A stretch of DNA of 15,406 nt from CAZNVB01 sp964651495 (lineage in GTDB: Bacteria > Acidobacteriota > Aminicenantia > Aminicenantales > UBA8522), in the NCBI GenBank assembly GCA_964651495.1, contig CAZYWP010000072.1:1-15406 (forward strand). Reading direction: 5' to 3'. The translations under genes were made by a program, and so were the position numbers. Under the pieces are notes generated by a model. That model did no database searches. It saw only the letters and a program-made list of their open reading frames with translations, and was not told where the DNA came from. Shown piece by piece: positions 1 through 9,555 of this stretch (within the stretch, counting starts at the first letter, position 1; every line of letters begins with the position of its first letter).

Positions 1-12
1 CCCGAGCCTTAT

Positions 13-41
13 TTGACCCGCCCCCTTACGTATGTTATTTT
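13..41 (+). promoter_or_regulatory. Probable sigma70-type promoter for gltX-glnS
   Basis: A -35-like TTGACC (13-18) is followed, after a 17-base spacer, by TATTTT (36-41), with a TG one base upstream (33-34) as in extended -10 promoters. A start near base 48 would give a leader of roughly 95 nt consisting almost entirely of the palindromic element at 51-131. The -10 matches the consensus at only 4 of 6 positions, so this is a reasoned guess. The window begins just upstream, so a more distal promoter cannot be excluded. Confidence 0.4.
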
Positions 42-50
42 ATTGGACGA

Positions 51-148
51 TTCCAAAAAAATGGGGACAGCTCCATTTTTGGAAATTCGAGGACATGAAC
101 CGAATTTCCGAATTAAGTATTGTGTCCCCATAATTGCGAAAAAAATGG
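51..148. repeat. Nested palindromic REP-like element abutting gltX
   Basis: Several inverted repeats are stacked here. ATGGGGACA (61-69) pairs with TGTCCCCAT (123-131). Inside it GGAAATTCG (81-89) pairs with CGAATTTCC (101-109). TTCCAAAAAAATGG (51-64) pairs imperfectly with CCATTTTTGGAA (73-84). The ten bases AAAAAAATGG occur twice in direct orientation (55-64 and 139-148), and the second copy contains the gltX start codon. The GGGGACA/TGTCCCC core resembles REP-type elements mobilised by REP-associated tyrosine transposases in many bacteria. That family link is from memory and untested, and no transposase gene is present in the window. Confidence 0.55.
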
Positions 149-1428
149 TCAGAGTGCGATTTGCGCCCAGTCCGACGGGCTTTCTCCACCTGGGGAGCGC
201 CCGCACCGCCCTGTTCAACTGGATCTACGCCCGGCACACCGGGGGGCGCTTCCTCCTCCGCGTCGAGGATACGGATTTAGCCCGCTCCGACGCCCGCTTC
301 CTCGACGAGATCCTGCGCGACCTGCGCTGGCTCGGCCTCGACTGGGACGGCGAGCCCATCTTCCAGAGCCGCCGCTTCTCCCTCTACCGGGAAAAAGCTG
401 CGTCTCTCGTCGCCGCCGGCAAGGCCTATAAAGAAGGCGAGGCCGTCATTTTCCGGGTCGAGAAAGGCCGCGCCATCGAGTACACAGACCGGATCCACGG
501 CCGGATCAGCGTCCGGACCGACGACATCAAGGACCAGGTGCTGATCAAGTCGGACGGCTCGCCCTCCTACAATTTCGCCTGCGTCATCGACGACGCCGAG
601 CTCGAGATTACCCACATCCTGCGCGGCGACGACCATATCTCCAACACGCCCAAGCAGATCCTGTTCTACGAGGCCCTCGGCTTCAAACCTCCCGAGTTCG
701 GCCATATGCCCCTGATCCTCGGCCCCGACGGGGCCAAGCTCTCCAAGCGGCACGGCGGAGTCTCGGTCGAGGAATACCGCGGGGAAGGATACCTCCCGGA
801 GGGGCTGGTCAACCACCTCATCCTCCTCGGCTGGTATCCGGGCGAGGAGCACGAGGTCCTGACGCTCCAGGAGGCGGTGCGCCTGTTCGATATCAGCCAA
901 ATGGGCGATGTCCAGGCCAAGTTCGACCTGCAGAAACTCCGCCACCTCAACGCCGAGCACATCATGCGCAAGAAGGCCGCGGACCTCTTGCCGCTTATCA
1001 AGCCCCATCTCGCGTCGGCCGGCATCGGTCTCGCCGTCTTCGACGATGCCTTCCTCATCAAGCTGATCGACCTCTACAAAATCCGGATCAGGACGCTGCG
1101 CGAATTCGTCGACAAGACCGACTGCTTCTTCCGGGACGATTTCGCCATCGAGGAAGACGGCAGGAAAAAATACCTCGACAACCCCGAAAACGCCGCGAAC
1201 CTCCGCGTCCTGGCCGACCGGCTGGCCGGACTCGAGGATTTCTCCCATCTCAACATCGAGAACGTCTTCCGCGCTCTCGCCGAGGAGCGCGGCCTCAAAC
1301 CGGCCGGCCTCATCCATCCGGCCCGCCTGGCCGTGAGCGGCAAGACGAGCGGGGCCGGGCTTTTCGAGATGATGGAACTCCTCGGCAAGGCCAAGGTCAT
1401 CCAGCGTTTGCGAGGCGGTATCCCATGA
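145..1428 (+). CDS. gltX: Glutamyl-tRNA synthetase, short form
   Basis: Class I aminoacyl-tRNA synthetase that charges tRNA-Glu with glutamate using ATP in the cytoplasm. The 427-residue product has the N-terminal FAPSPTG, the HIGH-type signature as HLGS (15-18), the RVEDTD segment (39-44), the GDDHISNTP motif (161-169) and the KMSKS-type loop KLSKR (198-202), followed by an alpha-helical anticodon-binding half. It is shorter than the usual 460-500 residues. The difference lies mainly after Tyr95, where the roughly 40-residue stretch that carries the zinc ligands in E. coli GluRS is absent and the chain passes straight to VIFR. ATG 145 is chosen because the conserved N-terminus starts there. 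The frame stays open back to a TTG at 13, but that part encodes only the repeat element. No Shine-Dalgarno sequence precedes ATG 145. The stop overlaps the glnS start (ATGA), indicating an operon with translational coupling. Confidence 0.95.
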   Translation: MVRVRFAPSPTGFLHLGSARTALFNWIYARHTGGRFLLRVEDTDLARSDARFLDEILRDLRWLGLDWDGEPIFQSRRFSLYREKAASLVAAGKAYKEGEAVIFRVEKGRAIEYTDRIHGRISVRTDDIKDQVLIKSDGSPSYNFACVIDDAELEITHILRGDDHISNTPKQILFYEALGFKPPEFGHMPLILGPDGAKLSKRHGGVSVEEYRGEGYLPEGLVNHLILLGWYPGEEHEVLTLQEAVRLFDISQMGDVQAKFDLQKLRHLNAEHIMRKKAADLLPLIKPHLASAGIGLAVFDDAFLIKLIDLYKIRIRTLREFVDKTDCFFRDDFAIEEDGRKKYLDNPENAANLRVLADRLAGLEDFSHLNIENVFRALAEERGLKPAGLIHPARLAVSGKTSGAGLFEMMELLGKAKVIQRLRGGIP

Positions 1429-3122
1429 GTATCCCCGAGCCCAAAAGGCATTTCGTCCGCGAGATCATCGAAGCTGACATCCGGAACAACAAGAACCGGG
1501 GCCTGGTCCACACCCGCTTCCCGCCCGAGCCGAACGGGTTCCTCCACATCGGCCACGCCAAGTCCATCTGCCTGAATTTCGGCCTGGCCGCCCAGTACAA
1601 CGGCCTCTGCAACTTGCGCTTCGATGACACCAACCCGGAGACCGAGGAGATGGCCTACGTGGAGTCGATTAAAGAAGACGTCCGCTGGCTCGGGTTCGAC
1701 TGGGAGGACCGGGAGTTCTATGCCTCGGATTACTTCCCCCAGCTCTACGAGTTCGCCGTCGACCTGGTCAAGAAGGGGAAAGCCTATGTCTGCGACCTGA
1801 CCGCCGCTGAGGTGAGCGTGCAGCGCGGCACCCTGACCCAGCCCGGCCGCGAGAGCCCCTACCGGAACCGCATAGTCGGGGAGAACCTGGACCTCTTCCG
1901 GCGGATGAAGGAGGGCGAGTTCCCCGACGGGTCGAAAACCCTCCGGGCCAGGATCGACATGGCCCATCCCAACCTGCTGATGCGCGACCCCGTGCTGTAC
2001 CGCATCCGGCGCGGGCACCATTACCGCACCGGAGACCAGTGGGTGATCTATCCGACCTATGACTGGGCCCACGGCCAGTCGGACTCGATCGAGGGGATCA
2101 CCCACTCGATCTGCACCCTCGAATTCGAGGTCCATCGCCCGCTCTACGACTGGTTCCTGGCGGAGCTCGGCGTCCACCATCCCCAGCAGATTGAATTCGC
2201 CCGGCTGAGCGTCAGCCACACCGTGTTGAGCAAGCGGAAGCTCCTCGAGCTCGTCAGAGAGCGCTGCGTCAGCGGCTGGGACGACCCCCGCATGCCGACG
2301 ATCTCGGGGCTGCGGCGGCGCGGCTACACGCCCGAGGCCATCCGCAAGTTCTGCGACCTCATCGGCGTGGCCAAGGCGAACAGCATCGTGGACATGCCTC
2401 TCCTCGAGGACTGTGTCCGGGAGGACCTCAACAGAGGCGTGCCCCGAGTCATGGCCGTGCTGCGGCCGTTGCGCGTCGTCATCGTCAACTATCCCGAAGA
2501 CCGCAGCGAAGAGCTCGAGGCCGTCAACAACCCGGAAAACCCCGGCCAGGGGACCCGCCTGGTCCCGTTTTCCCGCTTCCTCTACATCGAGCGGGACGAT
2601 TTCCTGGAAGACCCGCCCAAGAAATTTTACCGCCTCGCCCCGGGCCGCGAAGTCCGGCTGCGCTACGCCTATTTCATCAAGTGCGTCGAGGTGGTCAAGG
2701 ACCCGGCCAGCGGCGAGGTCGTCGAGCTCCGCTGCACCTATGACCCGGCCACCCGCGGCGGCGATTCGCCGGACGGCCGGAAGGTCAAGGCCACGCTGCA
2801 CTGGGTCTCGGCCGGCCACGCCATCGACGCCGAAGTCCGCCTTTACGATACCCTTTTAAGCAAGCGCGATGCCGGCGAAGTCGAGGAGGGCGCCGACTGG
2901 AAGGTGAACCTCAACCCCAAGTCTCTCCAACTCCTCGCCGGCTGCAAGCTCGAGCCGAGCCTCAGTGCCGCTGCGCCGGGGAGCCGCTTCCAGTTCGAAC
3001 GGCTGGGCTATTTCTGCGTCGACTCGAAGGACTCCGGGCCGCAAAAACCCGTTTTCAACCGCACCGTTACCCTGCGCGACCCCTGGGCCAACATCAAAAA
3101 ATCCGGCCGCGAGAACCAGTAG
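1425..3122 (+). CDS. glnS: Glutaminyl-tRNA synthetase
   Basis: Charges tRNA-Gln directly with glutamine. The product of 565 residues is close to the 554 of E. coli GlnRS. It shows PPEPNGFLHIGHAKS with HIGH at 41-44, the LRFDDTNPETEE block, the GlnRS-typical RGTLTQPG and EGITHSICTLEF segments, and the KMSKS-type VLSKRK (267-272). GWDDPRMPTISGLRRRGY and the C-terminal beta-barrel anticodon domain ending in PVFNRTVTLRDPWA also match the family. The start is the ATG overlapping the gltX stop, with AGGCGG about eight bases upstream inside gltX. GlnRS is eukaryotic in origin and patchy among bacteria. Its presence implies that gln-tRNA need not be made by the GatCAB amidotransferase route and that the adjacent GluRS is probably discriminating (inference). 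Confidence 0.97.
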   Translation: MSIPEPKRHFVREIIEADIRNNKNRGLVHTRFPPEPNGFLHIGHAKSICLNFGLAAQYNGLCNLRFDDTNPETEEMAYVESIKEDVRWLGFDWEDREFYASDYFPQLYEFAVDLVKKGKAYVCDLTAAEVSVQRGTLTQPGRESPYRNRIVGENLDLFRRMKEGEFPDGSKTLRARIDMAHPNLLMRDPVLYRIRRGHHYRTGDQWVIYPTYDWAHGQSDSIEGITHSICTLEFEVHRPLYDWFLAELGVHHPQQIEFARLSVSHTVLSKRKLLELVRERCVSGWDDPRMPTISGLRRRGYTPEAIRKFCDLIGVAKANSIVDMPLLEDCVREDLNRGVPRVMAVLRPLRVVIVNYPEDRSEELEAVNNPENPGQGTRLVPFSRFLYIERDDFLEDPPKKFYRLAPGREVRLRYAYFIKCVEVVKDPASGEVVELRCTYDPATRGGDSPDGRKVKATLHWVSAGHAIDAEVRLYDTLLSKRDAGEVEEGADWKVNLNPKSLQLLAGCKLEPSLSAAAPGSRFQFERLGYFCVDSKDSGPQKPVFNRTVTLRDPWANIKKSGRENQ

Positions 3123-3123
3123 G

Positions 3124-3302
3124 ATGACGCCCGGCTTGATGAAGATAATCGCTGCGGCCTCACTGGCCATCCTTTCCCGGCTGTCTGTAGCGGCTCCCGT
3201 CCGGGGGGGCGTGGACAGGACTCCCCACCCCGCGTCTGTGCCGGCTGAACCTAAATATCTGGAGGTGTTGAAGACCATCTACCAGGAAGTCAAGGAGCTC
3301 GG
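3124..3302 (+). CDS. N-terminal fragment of an exported protein, cut by gap
   Basis: Sixty codons remain before the N run. The peptide begins MTPGLMKIIAAASLAILSRL and looks like a signal peptide: a lysine, a hydrophobic alanine/leucine-rich core, then an SVAAP-type cleavage region. A charged stretch follows, including YLEVLKTIYQEVKELG. The start could be ATG 3124, one base after the glnS stop, or ATG 3139, which gives the more typical signal peptide start MKII. Neither has a good Shine-Dalgarno sequence; the AGGA at 3121-3124 would serve the second poorly. The proximity to glnS suggests cotranscription. The remainder lies in the gap, so the family cannot be named. It is not part of the enolase, although the same frame happens to remain open across the N bases. 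Confidence 0.5.
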
Positions 3303-3402
3303 NNNNNNNNNNNNNNNNNNNNNNNNNNNNNNNNNNNNNNNNNNNNNNNNNNNNNNNNNNNNNNNNNNNNNNNNNNNNNNNNNNNNNNNNNNNNNNNNNN
3401 NN
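3303..3402. other. Assembly gap, 100 N
   Basis: Exactly 100 unknown bases, a conventional placeholder for a scaffold gap of undetermined length. It hides the end of the small exported protein and the sequence just upstream of enolase. The frames either side must not be joined. Confidence 0.98.
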
Positions 3403-3408
3403 TTTCAC

Positions 3409-4686
<1,278 letters not shown>

Positions 4687-4786
4687 NNNNNNNNNNNNNN
4701 NNNNNNNNNNNNNNNNNNNNNNNNNNNNNNNNNNNNNNNNNNNNNNNNNNNNNNNNNNNNNNNNNNNNNNNNNNNNNNNNNNNNNN
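4687..4786. other. Assembly gap, 100 N
   Basis: A second run of exactly 100 unknown bases. It conceals the enolase stop codon, any intergenic region, and the start and presumed signal peptide of the S9 hydrolase that follows. Confidence 0.98.
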
Positions 4787-7437
4787 CCTGGACGGTTGAA
4801 GACATCGTCATGGCGGAGAGCGCCGGCCAGTTCGAGATCTCGCCGGATGCGAAACGCGCCGTCTGGGTGAAATCCCGGATGGACAAGGAGAAGGACCGGC
4901 GCATCTCGAACCTCTTCCTGACCATCCTGGAGACGAAAAAGACAATCCAGCTCACCCGGGGGACGGAGAACCACACCTCGCCGCGCTGGTCGCCCGACGG
5001 AGAGTGGATTTCCTTCCTCAGTTCGCGGCCGCTGCCGAAACCGAATCCTGACCAAGCGGGGGCTCAGCTCTGGTTGATCAACCTCAACGGCGGAGAGCCC
5101 TACCACCTCACGGAATTGAAGCGGGGCATCCAGCGCTGTCAGTGGGTGGATAACGATACGATCGTCTTCAGCGCCGAGGAGGACCCGACGCTCTACGAGC
5201 AAGAGCTCAAAAAGAAGAAGGATGGCACGCGGGTGGTGGACGACGTCCCGCACACTCCGCCGGTGCGGCTCTTTCGGCTGGCCGTGAAAGACCGCAAGGT
5301 GACGCGGCTGACGGACAACACGGATTTCATCCAGGCCTTCGAGGTCAGCCCGAACGGGAAAATGGCGGCCACTGTCCACGCTCTAGACCTGAGCTATGAG
5401 TGGGACCAGAAGATCCCGCCGAAGACATTCCTCGATGACCTGGCCACGGGCGGGCGAAAAGAGGTTTTCTCCGGGACGCGCATCCGGCCCGTCGACCTGA
5501 CCTGGGCCCGGGACAGCTCCGGCTTCTACGCGCCGGCGCCCTTTTCGACCCATTCGCAATTTCTCACCGCCTCAGTCCTCGTCCTCTATTTTTATGACGT
5601 GGCTGCGGCCGCCCACACCCGGGTCGACCTGGGCTGGGAGAACGGCCTCGCCTCCGACCTGCAGGCCGCTCCGGACGGGTTTGTCGCGCTGCTCGCCGAC
5701 GGCGCCAGGAATAGGCCGGCCCGCTATCTCAAATCCGGCGGCAGGTGGACGCGGCAGGACCTCGAGGGCGAGCATGTCAAAAACATGCAGAGCCTCGTCC
5801 TCAGCCGGGACGGCAGGACTCTGCTCTACGATTATTCCGCGGCCAGCCTGCCGGGACAGTGGTACAGCGCCGCGCTCGACGGCAGCCGGCTGAAGGGCGC
5901 TGCGGTGGTCACGGACCTCAACCCCGGTTTCAAGAACAAGACCTTCGCCCGGACGGAAGTCGTCCGCTGGAAGGGCGCCTTGGACGAGGAAGTGGAGGGG
6001 ATCCTTTATTACCCGCAGGCCTATGAACCGGGGAAGAAATACCCGCTTCTCACGGCGCCGCACGGCGGGCCGGCGGGGGCCGACCTGGACGCCTGGGATG
6101 AAAGTTATTCCTATGCCCAGCAGCTCCTCAACCAGCGGGGCGCTTTCGTGCTCAAGCCGAACTACCACGGCAGCTCGAACTACGGCCTCAAGTGGGTGGA
6201 GTCCATCTGCTGCGGGAAGTACTACGAACTGCCGGTTAAAGACATCGAGGCGGGCGTCGACTTCCTGATCGCCAAGGGCATGGCCGACCCGGACCGCATC
6301 GCCACCTTCGGCTGGTCCAATGGCTCCATCCTCTCCATCGCGCTCAGCCTGGAAAACCCGGACCGCTACAAGGCGGTCGCGGCGGGCGCGGGCGATGTGG
6401 AGTGGATCAGCGACTGGGCCAACGTCGATTTCGGCCAGGCCTTTGACGCCTATTATTTCGGCAAATCCCCGCTCGAGGACCCGGAGCTCTATCTGCGGCT
6501 GTCGCCCCTCTTCAAGCTCGACAGGCTTAAGGCGCCGACGATCATCTTTTTCGGCACCGAGGACCGCAACGTGCCGACAAGCCAGGGCTGGACCCACTAT
6601 CGCGCCCTCTACCACCTCGGCAAGACCGTCCGCTTCCTGCTCTTTCCGGGCGAGCCCCACGGCCTGCAGAAACTCTCCCACCAGACGCGGAAGCTCGAGG
6701 AGGAAATGGCCTGGTTCGACCGCCATCTCTTCAAGACGGAACAGGCCGCGAACGAGGCCTTGGATAAGGAATCGCCGCTCGGGCAGGCCCTGCGCCGCCG
6801 GAGCATCGGCCGGGTCGGGTTGAAATACGGGGTGGCCTGGACGCCGGCGAAGCCGTCAGGGGAGAAGTCGGCGGAAGTGCTCGTCCCGGAAGTAGTCAAA
6901 CGCGGCCGGCTCGAGATCGGCCGGTTTGAGGTGACCCGGGCCCAGTATGCGGCCTTTGACCCCGCTTATCCCCTCAAGCCAGGCCAGGAGAATTATCCGG
7001 CTAACCGCATTTCATTCGACCAGGCGAAAGCGTATGTCGAATGGCTCTCCAAGCTGACAGGCGGGGAGTGGCGCCTGCCCGAAGAGGACGAAGTCCGGCC
7101 GCTCTACGAGGGCCGCTCCGGCGAAAATATTCTTGACTACTGGGCGGGCTATACCCTCAACCCCGACGACGCCCGCCGCCTGGAGCCGAAGGTCGCGGAG
7201 CTCGGGGAGGATGCCCCGTTGCTCAAGGAGGTGGGGAGCTTCCCCGGCGCCGGCAAGGAAGACGAGGAGCTTGTCTTCGACCTCGGGGGCAATGTGGCCG
7301 AGTGGGCGCGGGCCAAGGACGGAAGCGGCAGGCTTCTCGGCGGCAGTGCCGACCGTCCGGCCGACGCCAAAGTGCAGCGCCTGGTGGCCGGCCCCGCCTA
7401 CCAGGGCTTTCGGGTCGTTCGCGGCGAGGTCAAATAA
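4787..7437 (+). CDS. S9 prolyl oligopeptidase-type hydrolase fused to an FGE-like domain, 5' partial
   Basis: 882 residues are visible; the N-terminus is in the gap. Residues 1 to about 390 form a WD40/TolB-like beta-propeller with repeats such as FEISPDAKRAVW, PRWSPDGEWISFL and FEVSPNGKMAAT. An alpha/beta-hydrolase follows with nucleophile Ser510 in GWSNGS (codon 6316-6318), Asp592 in GTEDRNVP (6562-6564) and His624 in GEPHGL (6658-6660). This is the S9 family triad, with the usual GxSxGG ending in Ser instead of Gly. The family cleaves peptides, often proline-containing, or acts as an aminopeptidase; the substrate here is unknown. After a linker (about 647-705), residues 706-882 show a formylglycine-generating-enzyme (SUMF1/FGE) pattern: FEVTRAQY, ISFDQAKAYVEW, WRLPEEDEV, GNVAEW, GGS and GFRVVRG. 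That domain contains no cysteine, so it should not be a working copper FGE and may instead bind ligand or surface. Export is likely but unproven. Confidence 0.88.
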
Positions 7438-7469
7438 TCGCCGGGCGGCAGAGTCAAACGCCCCAAGGG

Positions 7470-7499
7470 TTGACCTCGAAGGGAGCGGAATGTTAGAAT
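7470..7499 (+). promoter_or_regulatory. Probable promoter for acetyl-CoA synthetase
   Basis: TTGACC (7470-7475, 5 of 6 to consensus) is followed by an 18-base spacer and TAGAAT (7494-7499, 5 of 6). Transcription would begin near 7506, about 130 nt ahead of the ATG at 7637. Confidence 0.55.
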
Positions 7500-7505
7500 T
7501 CTCCG

Positions 7506-7636
7506 ACTCGGATTGTAAATAAAGCGAGCGAATCTGGTGACTCAGGGAGCCAAGAAGTTCTCCTCTCCAGGGTGTATCCTCCGTTCATACTGAAAACCCG
7601 AATCAGGCCATCAAAATTTTATTTTGGGAGGAGACG
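7506..7636 (+). promoter_or_regulatory. Acetyl-CoA synthetase leader with strong RBS and possible anti-RBS segments
   Basis: The ribosome binding site GGGAGGAG (7626-7633) lies three bases before ATG 7637. Two upstream stretches are perfect complements of it: TCTCCTC (7559-7565) to GAGGAGA (7628-7634), and TCCTCC (7577-7582) to GGAGGA (7627-7632). A small CAAAAT/ATTTTG inverted repeat (7612-7617, 7621-7626) touches the ribosome binding site. These pairings could mask it. No known riboswitch class is recognised, and C/T-rich stretches pair with a Shine-Dalgarno sequence easily, so regulation is only a possibility. Confidence 0.35.
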
Positions 7637-9541
7637 ATGCCTGAGACGAAGACTGAAAACCAGTTTCCTGAATGGTTCCCGCCTTCGCCCGAAGTGATCG
7701 GGCAGGCCCATATCAAGAACTGGGCCGAAGTAGCCGGGAAAGCCGACGAGGACTTCCTGGGTTTCTGGGAATCCTGCGCCCGGGAGTTCATCGATTGGCA
7801 CGCCCCGTGGACTAGAGTCCTGGACGATTCCGCCAAGCCCTTTTACAAGTGGTTTGTCGGGGCCAAGACCAACATTGTCTTCAATGCGATCGACCGTCAC
7901 CTCAAGACGCATCGCAAGAACAAGCTCGCCCTGATGTGGGAAGGGGAGAAGGGCGAGCACCGGACGTTCTCTTATTTCGCCCTCAACCGGGAAGTCAGCA
8001 AATTCGCCAGCGTGCTGAAAGCGCTCGGGGTCAAAAAAGGGGACCGCGTGACGATCTACATGGGGCGCGTACCCGAACTCCCAATCGCCATGCTGGCCTG
8101 CGCCAAGATCGGGGCCGTCCACTCGGTTGTCTACGGCGGTTTCTCGACCGAGTCGCTGCACGGCCGGATCGAGGACTCCCAGTCCCGCGTGGTCATCACC
8201 TGCGACGGGGCTTTTCTCAACGGCAAGATCGTGGAGTTGAAGAGGATCGCTGACGAGGCCATCAGGCGGGCGCCGATCGTCGAGCATGTGGTGGTGTTCA
8301 AGCGCACCGGCCATGAGGTCCCGATGGAAGAGGGCCGCGATATGTGGTGGCACGACCTCATGTCCCTGCCGATCGCCGACCCGCGCTGCCCGACCGAAAT
8401 TTTAGACGCGGAAGACATGCTCTTTCTGCTCTATACCTCCGGGACGACAGGAAAGCCCAAGGCGATCGTCCACACCCACGGCGGGTACCAGGTCGGTGTG
8501 GCTGCCAGTCTGAAATATGTCTTCGACCTCAAGGACGAGGACCGCTGGTGGTGCGCCGCGGACCCGGGATGGGTCACCGGGCATTCCTACATTGTCTATG
8601 GCCCCCTGATACTCGGCGCGACGGGATTCATGTACGAGGGGGCGCTGACCTATCCCTATCCCGACCGCTGGTGGCAGATGGCCGAGAAATACGGGATCAC
8701 CGTGTTCTACACCGCTCCGACCGCCATCCGGGGGTTAATGCGCTTCGGCGAGGCCTGGCCGAACCGGCGCGACCTTTCTTCGCTTCGGCTTCTCGGCTCG
8801 GTCGGGGAGCCGATCAATCCCGAAGCCTGGCGCTGGTACCACAAGAATATCGGAAAAGATCGGTGCCCGATCATGGACACATGGTGGCAAACCGAAACCG
8901 GGATGTTCATGATCACCCCGGTGCCCAGCCTGGCCCTGAAACCCGGGTCGGGCACGCTCCCGTTCTTCGGTCAGCAGGCCGATATCCTGAATGAGGAAGG
9001 CCAGCCGGTCGGGACCAATGAAGAGGGCTATCTCGTCCTGAAGAGGCCCTGGCCAGCCATGTTACGCACTATTTACCGGGACCCCGATCAATACGTCGAG
9101 CAGTATTGGAGCAAGTTTCCCGGCCTGTATTTGACCGGCGATTCAGCCCGGCGTGATAAAGACGGTTACTATTGGATAATCGGCCGGGTGGACGATGTCA
9201 TCAAGGTCTCCGGCTACCGGCTCGGCACGGCGGAGATCGAATCGGCGCTGGTGAGCCATCCGGCCGTGGCCGAGGCCGCGGCGATCGGGCTGCCGCATGA
9301 GATCAAAGGCCAGGCGGTGCATGCGTTTGTCTTGCTCCGCCAGGGGTTCGAGGCGTCCAAAGACCTGGCCGAAGAGCTGAGACAGCATGTGGGCAAAGAG
9401 ATGGGGCCGATCGCCAAGCCCGAAGACATCCAGTTCGTCCCGACGCTGCCCAAAACGCGCTCGGGAAAAATCATGCGGCGCGTGCTCAAGGCCCGGGCGC
9501 TGGGCCTGGCGGAAGGAGACCTTTCCACTCTCGAGGAATAA
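7637..9541 (+). CDS. acs: Acetyl-CoA synthetase, AMP-forming
   Basis: Activates acetate to acetyl-CoA through acetyl-AMP, consuming ATP and CoA in the cytosol. The 634-residue protein has the Acs N-terminal region, the adenylate-forming P-loop YTSGTTGKPK (266-275), the nucleotide-binding DTWWQTETG (414-422), hinge-region GRVDDVIKVSGYRLG (516-530) and C-terminal PKTRSGKIMRR. The residues lining the acetate pocket in Salmonella Acs (Val310, Thr311, Val386, Trp414) correspond here to Val313, Thr314, Val389 and Trp417, which argues for acetate over longer acids. Lys611 is the conserved catalytic lysine that is acetylated by Pat-type enzymes in other bacteria; no acetyltransferase or deacetylase is nearby. 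The TETGM and YRLGT variants differ slightly from the common TETGG and HRLGT. The gene appears monocistronic: own promoter at 7470, GGGAGGAG ribosome binding site, and a hairpin at 9556. Propionyl-CoA synthetase is the main alternative. Confidence 0.92.
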   Translation: MPETKTENQFPEWFPPSPEVIGQAHIKNWAEVAGKADEDFLGFWESCAREFIDWHAPWTRVLDDSAKPFYKWFVGAKTNIVFNAIDRHLKTHRKNKLALMWEGEKGEHRTFSYFALNREVSKFASVLKALGVKKGDRVTIYMGRVPELPIAMLACAKIGAVHSVVYGGFSTESLHGRIEDSQSRVVITCDGAFLNGKIVELKRIADEAIRRAPIVEHVVVFKRTGHEVPMEEGRDMWWHDLMSLPIADPRCPTEILDAEDMLFLLYTSGTTGKPKAIVHTHGGYQVGVAASLKYVFDLKDEDRWWCAADPGWVTGHSYIVYGPLILGATGFMYEGALTYPYPDRWWQMAEKYGITVFYTAPTAIRGLMRFGEAWPNRRDLSSLRLLGSVGEPINPEAWRWYHKNIGKDRCPIMDTWWQTETGMFMITPVPSLALKPGSGTLPFFGQQADILNEEGQPVGTNEEGYLVLKRPWPAMLRTIYRDPDQYVEQYWSKFPGLYLTGDSARRDKDGYYWIIGRVDDVIKVSGYRLGTAEIESALVSHPAVAEAAAIGLPHEIKGQAVHAFVLLRQGFEASKDLAEELRQHVGKEMGPIAKPEDIQFVPTLPKTRSGKIMRRVLKARALGLAEGDLSTLEE

Positions 9542-9555
9542 GCGCCGGGCCCCCC

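Noticed and set aside
13..144. Upstream TTG start extending gltX by 44 residues
   Set aside because: The extra residues translate a palindromic repeat; conserved GluRS sequence begins at ATG 145.
277..1317. Minus-strand open frame of 346 codons opposite gltX
   Set aside because: Low-complexity valine/aspartate/glutamate-rich translation typical of antisense to GC-rich genes.
1074..2819. Long minus-strand open frame of 581 codons opposite gltX and glnS
   Set aside because: It is a GC-rich shadow of two clearly recognised genes, with no family resemblance and no start signals.
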